This document shows, piece after piece, positions 8,116 to 16,089 of a stretch of DNA of 48,100 nucleotides. The position numbers and the translations under genes are program-made. The stretch comes from DASZCR01 sp035942915 (GTDB taxonomy: Bacteria; Acidobacteriota; Blastocatellia; Pyrinomonadales; Pyrinomonadaceae). Within the stretch, counting starts at the first letter, position 1, and every line of letters begins with the position of its first letter. Below the pieces are notes generated by a model, which worked only from the letters and a program-made list of their open reading frames with translations, had not been told where the DNA came from and searched no databases. The stretch is taken from contig DASZCR010000339.1 in assembly GCA_035942915.1 (NCBI GenBank), positions 1 to 48,100 on the forward strand, read 5' to 3'.

Positions 8116-9411
8116 TTAAGGGGATAAGATGTCCACGCGATAGAAGACCTCAACCGTGTGAATGAAGATGAAAGCGCCGGCCGGAGAGTTGTTCAAACGC
8201 AGCACGACTCTGTGCGTTCCCTCGTTCACGTCCTGCTTGTAAATGATGTCCGCTCTGACGACGGCCGTGCCCTGTCCAAAGGTCGAGCCGAGGGCTATCC
8301 TCGTAAAATAAAGCCCCATTTTATCCAGTCCGACGTTGTTTTGGACGGCGATGTCACGCGTCTCATTAATCCCCAGCGTCACGCTGCCACTGGTGGCAAT
8401 GAAGAAAGCCATTTTCGGGTCGGTGATGGTGCCGTCGGAGATGTTGTCGGTGCTGACGCATGGATTAGCCAGCTTGTCATTGGTGACGGAATCGCTCGCC
8501 AGCTTGTCGACGGTAACGGAGCCATTGAGTATCTCGCCAGTCCCGACGGAGTTGTCGGCCAGCTTGCTCTGCGTCACGGAGTTGTCGGCCAGTTTGTTCT
8601 GCGTGACGGCGTTGTTGGCAATCTTGTTCTCGGTGACGGCGTTGTTGGCGAGTTTGTTCTCGTTGACGGCGTTGTCGAGAATCTCGGCATTACCGATGGC
8701 GTTGTCGGCCATCTTGCTCTGGGTGATGAGATTGTCCTTGAGCGCGTTGCCGGTCATGATGTTGTCGAGGCGCGCGCTGATGCCTGCGGCCGAGCCGGAG
8801 GTCGTGTTCAACTCCTCGCGGATGCGCGCCAGCGTGACGCCCGTGAGGCGCCGGTCGTTCGACGTTTGGTTGCCCTGCATGTTGACGAAGTCGGCGAGCA
8901 GGAAGTGGTCGGGCTGGTTGATGGCCGGGACGGAGACGACGACTTCCCAATCGACCTTTTCGCGCAGCGCCGTCTCGAAGCCGATGTCGCCGCTGTTGCC
9001 GAGGTCTGTGTCCTGCGCGTCGGTCACTTCGGAGGTGGAGACGCGTAGGTAGACGAACGCGCCGCTGGCATTGGTGATGGGCAGCGGGGCGACGTGGCTC
9101 TGGTTGGGCTGCGTCTTGTAGGTCGTGTCGGAGGCGAGCACGACTTCGAGGCCGTTGACGAGACAACGACCGCCCTTGATGACGAAGTCGCTGGCGGCAA
9201 AGTTGAAGCCGGTGACGCGGAAGCCGTCGCTGCCGTAGGGCACGCCGTTGCCGATGTGATGGCGGGCGAGCGTCTGTGTGCCGGAGAGGTCGCCGAGCAG
9301 GTTCAGTTCACGGTCGAGAATCGGCTTGCCTTGCTGGAAGCGGACACGTGTGTAGCCTTTGTCGAGCGCCTGTTGGAGGGCGGTCTGCGGATTCTTGGAA
9401 TAGTTGCCCAT
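8116..9411 (-). CDS. Tail-fibre-like protein with decapeptide repeats
   Basis: A 431-residue protein. The N-terminus (MGNYSKNPQTALQQALDKGY, then VRFQQGKPILDRELNLL) matches the start of phage-type virion proteins that organise around a fibre base. The following region (to about 200) is beta-rich. Residues 221-334 are twelve nearly exact 10-residue repeats of the type xxKLADNSVT, which normally form a trimeric shaft in fibres. The last 95 residues form a beta-rich tip (LGINETRDIAVQNN). It is a likely adhesion or target-recognition fibre of the particle. The upstream collar-like gene ends 18 bases before the start. Confidence 0.8.
   Translation of the reverse strand: MGNYSKNPQTALQQALDKGYTRVRFQQGKPILDRELNLLGDLSGTQTLARHHIGNGVPYGSDGFRVTGFNFAASDFVIKGGRCLVNGLEVVLASDTTYKTQPNQSHVAPLPITNASGAFVYLRVSTSEVTDAQDTDLGNSGDIGFETALREKVDWEVVVSVPAINQPDHFLLADFVNMQGNQTSNDRRLTGVTLARIREELNTTSGSAAGISARLDNIMTGNALKDNLITQSKMADNAIGNAEILDNAVNENKLANNAVTENKIANNAVTQNKLADNSVTQSKLADNSVGTGEILNGSVTVDKLASDSVTNDKLANPCVSTDNISDGTITDPKMAFFIATSGSVTLGINETRDIAVQNNVGLDKMGLYFTRIALGSTFGQGTAVVRADIIYKQDVNEGTHRVVLRLNNSPAGAFIFIHTVEVFYRVDILSP
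8410..8751 (-). repeat. Twelve tandem 30-nt repeats coding for the fibre shaft
   Basis: The DNA repeats in steps of 30 bases and codes for twelve in-frame 10-residue units with Leu/Ile at position 4 and Asn/Asp before Ala/Ser-Val. It is a coding repeat, not a CRISPR: there are no unique spacers and the frame is kept throughout. Confidence 0.85.
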
Positions 9412-9429
9412 GATGGCTGTCTCCTCACT

Positions 9430-9966
9430 CTAAAAAATTAACTGGATGCGGCGCTCAAGCGTCACGGCGTTGTCTTTCTCGATGAGCGGATGGCGGACGT
9501 AGTCAATCATGTAGTCCGTCCCCTTCAACTTGCCGAAGAGGCCGAACTCGCGAATCGGATAGGGCGAAGGCAGTCCCGTCTCTGGCGCGGGCTGGCCGGG
9601 GCCGATGGCGGCGATGATTTCGAGGCGATTCGTCGGCACGTTGGAATACTCGTTGTTGGCGTTCAGGTATTGCAGCGTCAACGAGGATTTAGGGATGACG
9701 AACGGGGTGTTATCGACGAGTTGCGTGACGGTGTTCGGGTCGGGCTTGGGCGGCGTGGTCGTGTCCCAAGAGGCGTCGCCGCGTCCGAGTTTGAGAGACT
9801 GGATGCCGAGCGGCGTCTCGGACTGTTCGCCGCGCATGAAGGCCGCAAGCAGGACGCGACACCTGAGGACAATCATGTTCGAGCACCAGCCAGAGTCATA
9901 GAACGGTGCGCGCTCGCCCTCGCGCTGCAACACGTCACGATAGATTCCCTTGATGATTTCCGGCAT
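9430..9966 (-). CDS. Phage tail-collar-like protein of the eCIS baseplate periphery
   Basis: A 178-residue protein with the layout of short phage tail-collar proteins: a helical start, a beta-rich centre (FVIPKSSLTLQYLNANNE, then LEIIAAIG), the pattern IREFGLFG near residue 140, and a final DYVRHPLIEKDNAVTLERR ending in a hydrophobic strand. These collar-type proteins join fibre and baseplate. Its place between the gpI-like protein and the repeat fibre agrees with that role. Start at ATG 9966. The family assignment is from memory of the pattern and is moderately sure. Confidence 0.65.
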   Translation of the reverse strand: MPEIIKGIYRDVLQREGERAPFYDSGWCSNMIVLRCRVLLAAFMRGEQSETPLGIQSLKLGRGDASWDTTTPPKPDPNTVTQLVDNTPFVIPKSSLTLQYLNANNEYSNVPTNRLEIIAAIGPGQPAPETGLPSPYPIREFGLFGKLKGTDYMIDYVRHPLIEKDNAVTLERRIQLIF

Positions 9967-9969
9967 GAA

Positions 9970-12918
9970 TTAATCTCCTTCTTCAACGTTTCTCAAAAAC
10001 AGTCGCGCGGATAAGTCCGGCGTCTCGTCCTCTGTGTCAATCAACAGGTCAACGCGCGTGGCGGCCGCTTCCCACATGCGGAACCAGTGGAAGTTGACCG
10101 CGTCTGTGTACTTGTCTGTAACCTCTGGATAGACCTCGCCGAGACGCGAATCGTACCAACGCTCGCCGATGAGGCGTGGTTGCGGGTGTTGCGGGCTGTC
10201 GTATGTGTAGACGATTTCGGGGAAGACCTGCTGGATGATGAGCACGGCCCGCACCTGAATCGGCAGGAAGCTCCGGAGCAGGTTCTCAATCTGGTTGCGC
10301 TTGCGGATGATGAGCGCGGCATCGTCCGTGTCGGGCGTGAGATAGATGCCGACCGTGTCGCGCGCGTACCAATTTTCGTTGCCGCGCGCAGTGTCGTAGA
10401 GGTAGTGCATCGTGTCGCGGATGCGTCCGAGCGCGCCGAACTTGGCGTTGTTGCGCGTGTCGATGGTGGTCGAGCCGGAGTTGCGCGCGTCGGTCGTTTT
10501 GGTGGACGGATACGAAGGGCTGTCGTGCGCCTGACTCTCGTTGGTGCGGAAGACGAGGCGCGTCGTCTGCGCGTCGAGACGGACGGCCGACGGCGCGCGG
10601 CGCGTGAACTGCCCTTCGGTCAGGCGCGCGTCCGTCGCCTGCCCCGACGCCGTCACGACATTCAACCAGACGTGCTGCCCTTCGATGCGGTTCGAGGTGA
10701 AATAAAGCTCTGCATGGTCTGCGTCGAGCAGCACGGCCGAAGGCTCCTGATTGTCGTATTCGAGGAAGCTGTCAAGCGTCAGTTCGCGTTGTGTCCAGAC
10801 GGCGTCTGTGTGCGCGGCGAAGTCGAGTTCCGTCGTCGTGCGCCAGAAGATGTTTCGGCGTCCGTCATGCTTGCGCCCCGTCCAGAAGACCCAGATTTTG
10901 TCGCTCACGGAAGCGTCGTAGAGGACGAAAGGCTCGCGGTCGCCGACCGCGCCGCTGGTGAGGACGCGCGGCGTGCCCCACGCCTGACCGTCAAAACGGT
11001 TGTAGAGGATGCGCCACCTGTTCGAGTCGCGGCGCGAACTCCAAAAGAGCCAGATACGGCCGTCCGCATCCTCGAAGGCCGTCGGCTCGGTGTCGTCTGC
11101 GGCGAGCATCGCGGGCGGCGGCGGCACGCCGAAGCCGAGTGTCGCGGCGGCGGTCGATTCGCCGGTATCGACGACGATGGACGACTCCGCGCCGATGGTT
11201 TGAGAGACGAGTCGCACGCGCCCTTGCGAATCGACCGCGCCGCGCGGAATGTAGCTCTTGATGACGTTGGCGACTTCGGCGGCGGTCGCCTGTTCGATGT
11301 TGTTGAAGTGGCGTGGCTGGAAGACGATGACGACGGGCAACGCGCCGTCGTACTTGAGCGAGAGCGTGTCGCCGGGTTTGAGTTGGAATGGCTGCTGACG
11401 CGCGCTGAGAAGTTCGGCGGCGCGTGCGTCTGCGCCCGCGTCCGTTGCGGGCAGTCCGAGTTTGACAGCGCCCGTCCATTTCGTCTTGAGCGAAACCTTC
11501 ACCCCTTGCGCAGCGGAGGTGAGCAGAATCCTTCCGCCGTGTGTGACGGAGGCTTCGATGCCGGGCATCTCCCGGTCGAGGAAGGCGGCGACCTCTGCGG
11601 CCGTCGCCTGCGTGATGTCCTTGAAGTCCTCGCGGTGGAATCTGACGGTCTTGAAGCGCGCCTTGCCGCCTTCGACCACACGCAGTTTCAGGCGGTCGCC
11701 CTCCGCCAGTGCGAACGGCTCGGACTTGGTTCCCTTGATGCGCGCTGGACGCGCGGGACGCCCGGCGGCGACGAGGTTGAGCCGCAGTTGCGGCAGATAA
11801 GTGTCTGCATCCTTCTTCGTGTACGCGGTGTAGAAGACGAGAAAGTTGCCGTCCTGTTTCCTGCGCACGGCGGCCGGATGCTTCGAGAGTTGGTCGCGGA
11901 AGGTGACGGGCTGCGCGGGCAGCCAGTGGTCGTAGTCCCAGAGTTTGAAATAGATGTGCGAGTAGTCGCCGGGGGCGCTGAACTGCGAATCATCTATGCC
12001 GGGACGATGCGCGCGGCGGCGCGCATGGTAGAAGAGCCAGTGGCGCTCCTCGTTCTCGCGCGCGGTCGAGAGACGCCCTTCGTATGCTACGTCGATGGTC
12101 GCCAGACGCGGCGCATCCCACGCGCCCGCGCGCCGCGTCGCCTCCCAGACGGCGAGTTGCTCCGGGTTGTTGGAGTTGAAGATGTTGTGGACGAACTCTT
12201 TAATCTCCGCGTCCCATGTCGTCAGGCGATTGAGCGTCGCGCGCAGGTTCGGCGCGATGCCGGTCGTGCGATAGAAGTGCGGGGCATACCTGATTTCGTT
12301 GCGCTGTTTGCTGAAGGGCAGGCTGTAATCGGTCGGCCAGCCGAGCCATTGCGCGAGCAGTGGCAGGAGCGCGCCGTCGACGCGACTGACATCGGAGAAG
12401 TTGCGCGCGGCCGAGGCGTAGCTGCGCAAGAGGTCGAACTGCGCGCCGAACATCTCGACGAGACGGCGCAACTGTCCTTTCTCCATGTCGGCCGGGTCGA
12501 GTTGCGGGACGACGGGCGGACGCAGCGTGTCGTAACGCCTGTAGAGCGACGGCAGCCATTCGTAGAGATGTTCGGCAGAGGCGTAGGCCGTCGTCGCGAG
12601 GGCGGAGACGAAGACGGGGAAATAGTTCGGCGGCTGGCTCGCGTCGAAGGCGGCGACGGCGTAGTAGTAGTTTGTTTCGCCGCGCAGTTTCGTATCGAGA
12701 AAGACGGCAGGCTCGCCCGCCTTCGTCTTAGTGTCGAGATGGACGCCGGGGTCTGTGCGTATCTGTTCGAGGTCTGGGAAAGAGTTTTCGCGGCGGACGA
12801 TTTTGACGCCCTTGAAGCCGGGAAGGTCGGCCTTGCGCGGAGTCGTCCAGAAGAGACGGATGCGCCCGCCCCTTGCGTCGGCCTCGGCTCTGACGTTGCT
12901 CGCCTGCACGACTGTCAC
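9970..12918 (-). CDS. gpI-like tail/baseplate protein fused to FN3 and propeller-like regions
   Basis: A 982-residue protein starting at a GTG that overlaps the stop of the gpJ gene by four bases, a sign of coupling. Residues 1-108 look like a fibronectin type III domain (RIRLFW, then YYYAVAAFD). Residues 115-250 match phage tail protein I: YEWLPSLYRRYD, LLPLLAQWLGWP and HFYRTTG. The middle is beta-rich, with duplicated TAAEVAAF/ATAAEVANV units. Residues about 600-800 hold propeller- or sialidase-like blades (DADGRIWLFWSSRRDSN, KIWVFWTGRKHDG). The end is helical. gpI proteins connect baseplate and fibres. The extra domains may bind glycans or surfaces (inference). It is much larger than ordinary gpI. 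Confidence 0.8.
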   Translation of the reverse strand: MTVVQASNVRAEADARGGRIRLFWTTPRKADLPGFKGVKIVRRENSFPDLEQIRTDPGVHLDTKTKAGEPAVFLDTKLRGETNYYYAVAAFDASQPPNYFPVFVSALATTAYASAEHLYEWLPSLYRRYDTLRPPVVPQLDPADMEKGQLRRLVEMFGAQFDLLRSYASAARNFSDVSRVDGALLPLLAQWLGWPTDYSLPFSKQRNEIRYAPHFYRTTGIAPNLRATLNRLTTWDAEIKEFVHNIFNSNNPEQLAVWEATRRAGAWDAPRLATIDVAYEGRLSTARENEERHWLFYHARRRAHRPGIDDSQFSAPGDYSHIYFKLWDYDHWLPAQPVTFRDQLSKHPAAVRRKQDGNFLVFYTAYTKKDADTYLPQLRLNLVAAGRPARPARIKGTKSEPFALAEGDRLKLRVVEGGKARFKTVRFHREDFKDITQATAAEVAAFLDREMPGIEASVTHGGRILLTSAAQGVKVSLKTKWTGAVKLGLPATDAGADARAAELLSARQQPFQLKPGDTLSLKYDGALPVVIVFQPRHFNNIEQATAAEVANVIKSYIPRGAVDSQGRVRLVSQTIGAESSIVVDTGESTAAATLGFGVPPPPAMLAADDTEPTAFEDADGRIWLFWSSRRDSNRWRILYNRFDGQAWGTPRVLTSGAVGDREPFVLYDASVSDKIWVFWTGRKHDGRRNIFWRTTTELDFAAHTDAVWTQRELTLDSFLEYDNQEPSAVLLDADHAELYFTSNRIEGQHVWLNVVTASGQATDARLTEGQFTRRAPSAVRLDAQTTRLVFRTNESQAHDSPSYPSTKTTDARNSGSTTIDTRNNAKFGALGRIRDTMHYLYDTARGNENWYARDTVGIYLTPDTDDAALIIRKRNQIENLLRSFLPIQVRAVLIIQQVFPEIVYTYDSPQHPQPRLIGERWYDSRLGEVYPEVTDKYTDAVNFHWFRMWEAAATRVDLLIDTEDETPDLSARLFLRNVEEGD

Positions 12919-14519
12919 ACGCCTCCCGTCACTTTAATCTGGAAGTTGCCGGGCACGGGAATCTCGTTCTGTTCGAGTTGAATGAGTCCGTTACCGGCAA
13001 TCGGGTCAGGCCCGCCCGACCTCTGAAAGACCGAGACGAAGACGCTCATCACGCCATCGACGCTCTCCAACGCTTCGTAAATCTTGCTGATGTAGAGCGT
13101 CTGTTTGAAGTCCACCTTCTCGAACTCGAAGAGCGCGCGCACGGCGCGGTCGGCCGCGTTCGAGACATCGACGTTGCGGAAGTAAGGCAGCGCCTCGACG
13201 CTCGCCGTGACGTTGATGCTGACGTAGCTCGGAGCTTCAATCTGGATGAAGGTCGTGAGCATCCGCTTGTCTTCAAAGTAGGCGAGCAGGTCTTGGATGA
13301 GGATGTCCGAAGGCGGCTTGCCGCTCCCCGTCGGCGCAATGTAGAGCTTGATGTTGTTCCAGCCAGTTGATTCGGCGCGCGCCTTCGAGACGCCGGGAAA
13401 CAGACGCGCCAGCGAGACGTAATCTTCGGCCGTGACGGCGCGTTGCATGGAGTTAAAAGCCGTCGGCGCGAACCTCACGGCCTGTTCCAGAGATTCGCGC
13501 TCCGCGCCGCCGCTGGCGGCCTCGCGGTTGACCACTTTCGCGCCGAGCAGTTGGAGTTGGGGCGCGCGGCTGACAACGGTGATTTGTCCTGCGCCGACGT
13601 TCCCGGCCGCGCCGCCGCCGACGCGATAGTTGGCGACGATGCGCGCGCCCGCAGGCGGGATGCGGCCGTACTGCCCGTCGCCGAAGATAACGGTCGTCAC
13701 GTCGTTCTCGTCGGTCTCAATCATGTAATCGGCGTCGGCGCGGCGGCTGAAGGCGAGCGTCGAGGCGATGCGCTCCTGCCGTTCGAGCGCGACGAGTTGC
13801 TCGTCCGTGTAAGCGGGACGACTGAGGACGAGGTTGCGGCGGAGCGTCCACGGGGGAGTCGGCGGTTGTGTCTCGACGACGATTTCGAGCGTGTCGCGCA
13901 GCAGACGCGCCTGCGCCAGCGGATAACGCTGATTGGGTGTCCCGTCCGAGACGCCGATGACTTCGTTGGCGACGGTGCGCCCCTCGCGGACGGGGATGAT
14001 GTCGGGAATCTCTTTGAAGTTTGCGAGCGGCGTGCCGTCGGGCTGCTTGGCCGAGTTCGGCTTCGCGTCGCGCGTGTTGATGAGCAGGGGCTTCTCGTCC
14101 GTGTACTCGAAGGTCACACTGGGACGTTCGCGCGTGCTCACGGTGGCGAACTGGTCGCCGCGTCTGACCTCGATGTACTGCTTGACGTTGTTGGCGACGA
14201 TGACGCTCAGGCGCGAGGTGGCGGCGGCGGCCGGAGCCATCTCGTAGCCGATGAGGCGCAGGTGGTTGATAACGCTGCGGCGCTCCTGCGCGGTCGGGAG
14301 AAAGGCTTCGTTGGCAAGCCGGTCTTGATAGTAGCTGAGGATGTCGCCCATGTAGGCGAACAGTTCGACGAGGACGATACCGAAGTCGGCCTCGGAGCGG
14401 TCAGTCCATTCGGGCAGTTTCGACGGGATGAGGTCGAGCAGCGCCTTGCGGAAGCTCTGATAATCGCGTGACAGGTAGTCAATCACCTGACGGTTGTCTC
14501 TGATGTTGATGGTCGCCAT
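12915..14519 (-). CDS. Baseplate assembly protein J-like (wedge component)
   Basis: A 534-residue protein. I use the ATG at 14519, which opens with MATINIRDNRQVIDYLSRDY. A longer frame upstream lies over the gp25 gene and reads as nonsense. The features are those of phage gpJ/eCIS wedge proteins: ADFGIVLVELFAYMGDILSYY near residues 40-60, a beta-rich middle with VIFGDGQYGRIPPAGA near 270, then NSMQRAVTAEDYVSLA and a C-terminal part with VSINVTASVE. It forms the baseplate wedge together with gp25 and gpI, which flank it here. Confidence 0.85.
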   Translation of the reverse strand: MATINIRDNRQVIDYLSRDYQSFRKALLDLIPSKLPEWTDRSEADFGIVLVELFAYMGDILSYYQDRLANEAFLPTAQERRSVINHLRLIGYEMAPAAAATSRLSVIVANNVKQYIEVRRGDQFATVSTRERPSVTFEYTDEKPLLINTRDAKPNSAKQPDGTPLANFKEIPDIIPVREGRTVANEVIGVSDGTPNQRYPLAQARLLRDTLEIVVETQPPTPPWTLRRNLVLSRPAYTDEQLVALERQERIASTLAFSRRADADYMIETDENDVTTVIFGDGQYGRIPPAGARIVANYRVGGGAAGNVGAGQITVVSRAPQLQLLGAKVVNREAASGGAERESLEQAVRFAPTAFNSMQRAVTAEDYVSLARLFPGVSKARAESTGWNNIKLYIAPTGSGKPPSDILIQDLLAYFEDKRMLTTFIQIEAPSYVSINVTASVEALPYFRNVDVSNAADRAVRALFEFEKVDFKQTLYISKIYEALESVDGVMSVFVSVFQRSGGPDPIAGNGLIQLEQNEIPVPGNFQIKVTGGV

Positions 14520-14539
14520 AAGGTTTTTCCCCGCGCTCC

Positions 14540-14899
14540 TTAGAAGGCAATCTTGACGCGGCCGGTTTCGAGGCGGTCGCGGCGCACATAGACCACTTCG
14601 AGTTCGAGCCGCTCTTCGCCGCTGTTGATATCGACCTGCTCGACGATGATTTCGTCTCCGAGCCAGCGGACGAGAGCCTTGCTGACGGCGAACTCGGTGG
14701 TCGCCGCGAGTATCTCGTTGTTCGGGTCGAAGACCAGTTCGCGCAGGCCGCAGCCGAACTCCGGCAGGTTGACGCGCTCGCCCGGCGCGGTCAGCAGGAC
14801 TTGAATAATCTTGGCGCGGATGCGGTCGTCGCCTTCGAGCGTGGCGACGCGGCCGAGGTTGTTGATGGTGAAGGGAAAGGCCAGACCCGTCGTGTCCAT
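14540..14899 (-). CDS. gp25/gpW-like baseplate wedge protein
   Basis: A 119-residue protein from the ATG at 14899, which has AAAGGAG nine bases upstream. An in-frame ATG at 14929 overlaps the previous stop but lacks a ribosome-binding site. The sequence has the lysozyme-like wedge pattern: TGLAFPFTINNLGRVATLEG, then IIQVLLTAPGERVNLPEFG, then LRELVFDPNN. In contractile tails this protein sits in the wedge and triggers sheath polymerisation and contraction. It is one of the best markers of a contractile injection system. Its neighbours are gpJ and a small spike-linked protein. Confidence 0.92.
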   Translation of the reverse strand: MDTTGLAFPFTINNLGRVATLEGDDRIRAKIIQVLLTAPGERVNLPEFGCGLRELVFDPNNEILAATTEFAVSKALVRWLGDEIIVEQVDINSGEERLELEVVYVRRDRLETGRVKIAF

Positions 14900-14925
14900 C
14901 TGCACAGACTCCTTTGCGTCTCTCT

Positions 14926-15210
14926 TCATTTGACGTGGCCGATGGTCGCGCCACTCTGCGAGAGAGTGACCGTGCCTATCTGCTGTAGATTGCCCGTCAC
15001 CTCGATGCCATAAATCTCCATATTGGCGACGATGTGCGCGACGACGCCGCCCGCGATGGCGAAGGAGAGTTTGCGCCAGCCCTCGCGCGCTTTATCGAGG
15101 TCTTCCGCCGGAAGCTTCGAGAAGGCAGGCGACAAGACTGCGTCCATCTGCTCGAAGATTGCTTTCGACATTCCGCTGGTGGCGGCGATGTTTCCGGGGT
15201 CAAGTGGCAT
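14926..15210 (-). CDS. Small baseplate-associated protein, unknown function
   Basis: A 94-residue protein with SKAIFEQMDAVLSPAF, then a helical segment with GWRKLSFAIAGGVVAHIVAN and a C-terminal beta part (EIYGIEVTGN, then IGTVTLSQSG). Small proteins of this type follow the spike gene in contractile-tail loci. The function is not established to my knowledge. It is not a PAAR protein: the PAAR repeats and His/Cys zinc ligands are missing. It starts 15 bases after the spike gene. Confidence 0.7.
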   Translation of the reverse strand: MPLDPGNIAATSGMSKAIFEQMDAVLSPAFSKLPAEDLDKAREGWRKLSFAIAGGVVAHIVANMEIYGIEVTGNLQQIGTVTLSQSGATIGHVK

Positions 15211-15225
15211 CTGCTAACGGCCTCC

Positions 15226-16089
15226 TTATTCGACCTTGTGCTTTGCCGAGAGCGGCACGTTGAGCAGCATCGGCGTGACGGGCGGCGAGGTCGGCGCGCC
15301 GAGGTTGCCGACGTGCGTGTGCGTCGCCAGCATCGTCAAGAATTGCTGCACGGCCATCTGAAATTGAAGTCCGAGCACCATCGGTTCAATCGCCGCCGCG
15401 CCGCCGAGCTTGATGCTGGTGCTGACAATCTCGACGCTGCCCGCGCCCATCGTGATTTTGTTGCCGTTCTTGTCTTCGACCGTCACGCCGCCCGAAGAGA
15501 GCGTAATCTTGTTGCCGCCGTTGACGCCGTCGGTGACGGTGACGCCTGAGGAATCGAGAAATACTTCGTGGCCGTTTGCGCCGTCTGTCGTCTTGATGCC
15601 GTCCTTGTTCAGAGAGACGACGTGGCCGTTCTTGGCTTCGACCAACAGAATCATCTCGTCGTCGTCTGCGTCCTCGAACTGCAAGGTGTGGCCTTTCTGC
15701 GTCTTGAGGATTTTGCGCGTCGGCGGATGTTGCGTGTCCTGCTTCGAGCCGTCCGCAGCGTTGATTTTCGGCGTCTCAGGCTCGCCGCCCGGCTTGCTCC
15801 AGAACGCGCCGACCCACACCGGATATTCGAGGTTGCCCGCCTCGAATTCGACCCACACGCCCGCGCCCGTCGGCGGGATGAAGAAGAAGCCTTCATCGGG
15901 CGCTCCGCCGTAGGGCGCGCACGGCAAAGCCCAACCAGACACCACCTCGTCGCCCAACACGCTCGGCACTTTGACGCGCAGCCGCCCGCGCTTCTCCGGG
16001 TCGGCGTTATCGACGACGAAGGCGCGATACTTGCCGTAGAAACGCGACTCGACGCGCTCGACCAGACGTGTCAGCAGTTCGTCGTTCAT
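15226..16089 (-). CDS. gp5/VgrG-like baseplate spike protein
   Basis: A 287-residue protein from the ATG at 16089, which overlaps the hub gene stop by one base (TGATG). Residues 18-98 form the OB-fold of the spike base (VVDNADPEKRGRLRVKVP, then GFFFIPPTGAGVWVEFEAG). Residues 130-235 show repeated GxxVxLxxxGxxxxDGxN units that build the triangular beta-helix needle. The C-terminus has THTHVGNLGAPTSPP, frequent in phage baseplate V proteins. It caps the inner tube and pierces the target. A separate PAAR tip is not seen in the operon. Confidence 0.88.
   Translation of the reverse strand: MNDELLTRLVERVESRFYGKYRAFVVDNADPEKRGRLRVKVPSVLGDEVVSGWALPCAPYGGAPDEGFFFIPPTGAGVWVEFEAGNLEYPVWVGAFWSKPGGEPETPKINAADGSKQDTQHPPTRKILKTQKGHTLQFEDADDDEMILLVEAKNGHVVSLNKDGIKTTDGANGHEVFLDSSGVTVTDGVNGGNKITLSSGGVTVEDKNGNKITMGAGSVEIVSTSIKLGGAAAIEPMVLGLQFQMAVQQFLTMLATHTHVGNLGAPTSPPVTPMLLNVPLSAKHKVE

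Noticed and set aside
8410..8751. Regular 30-nt repeats that could look like a CRISPR array
   Set aside because: They are contiguous, in frame and code for fibre decapeptides. There are no unique spacers and no cas genes.
10087..12981. Long open frame of 964 codons on the plus strand
   Set aside because: It is antisense to the gpI-like gene, made possible by GC-rich codon positions. Its translation is Arg/Val/Asp-rich without any domain.
14520..14954. N-terminal extension of the gpJ frame
   Set aside because: It overlaps the gp25 gene and codes for Arg/Pro-rich nonsense. The true start is the ATG at 14519.
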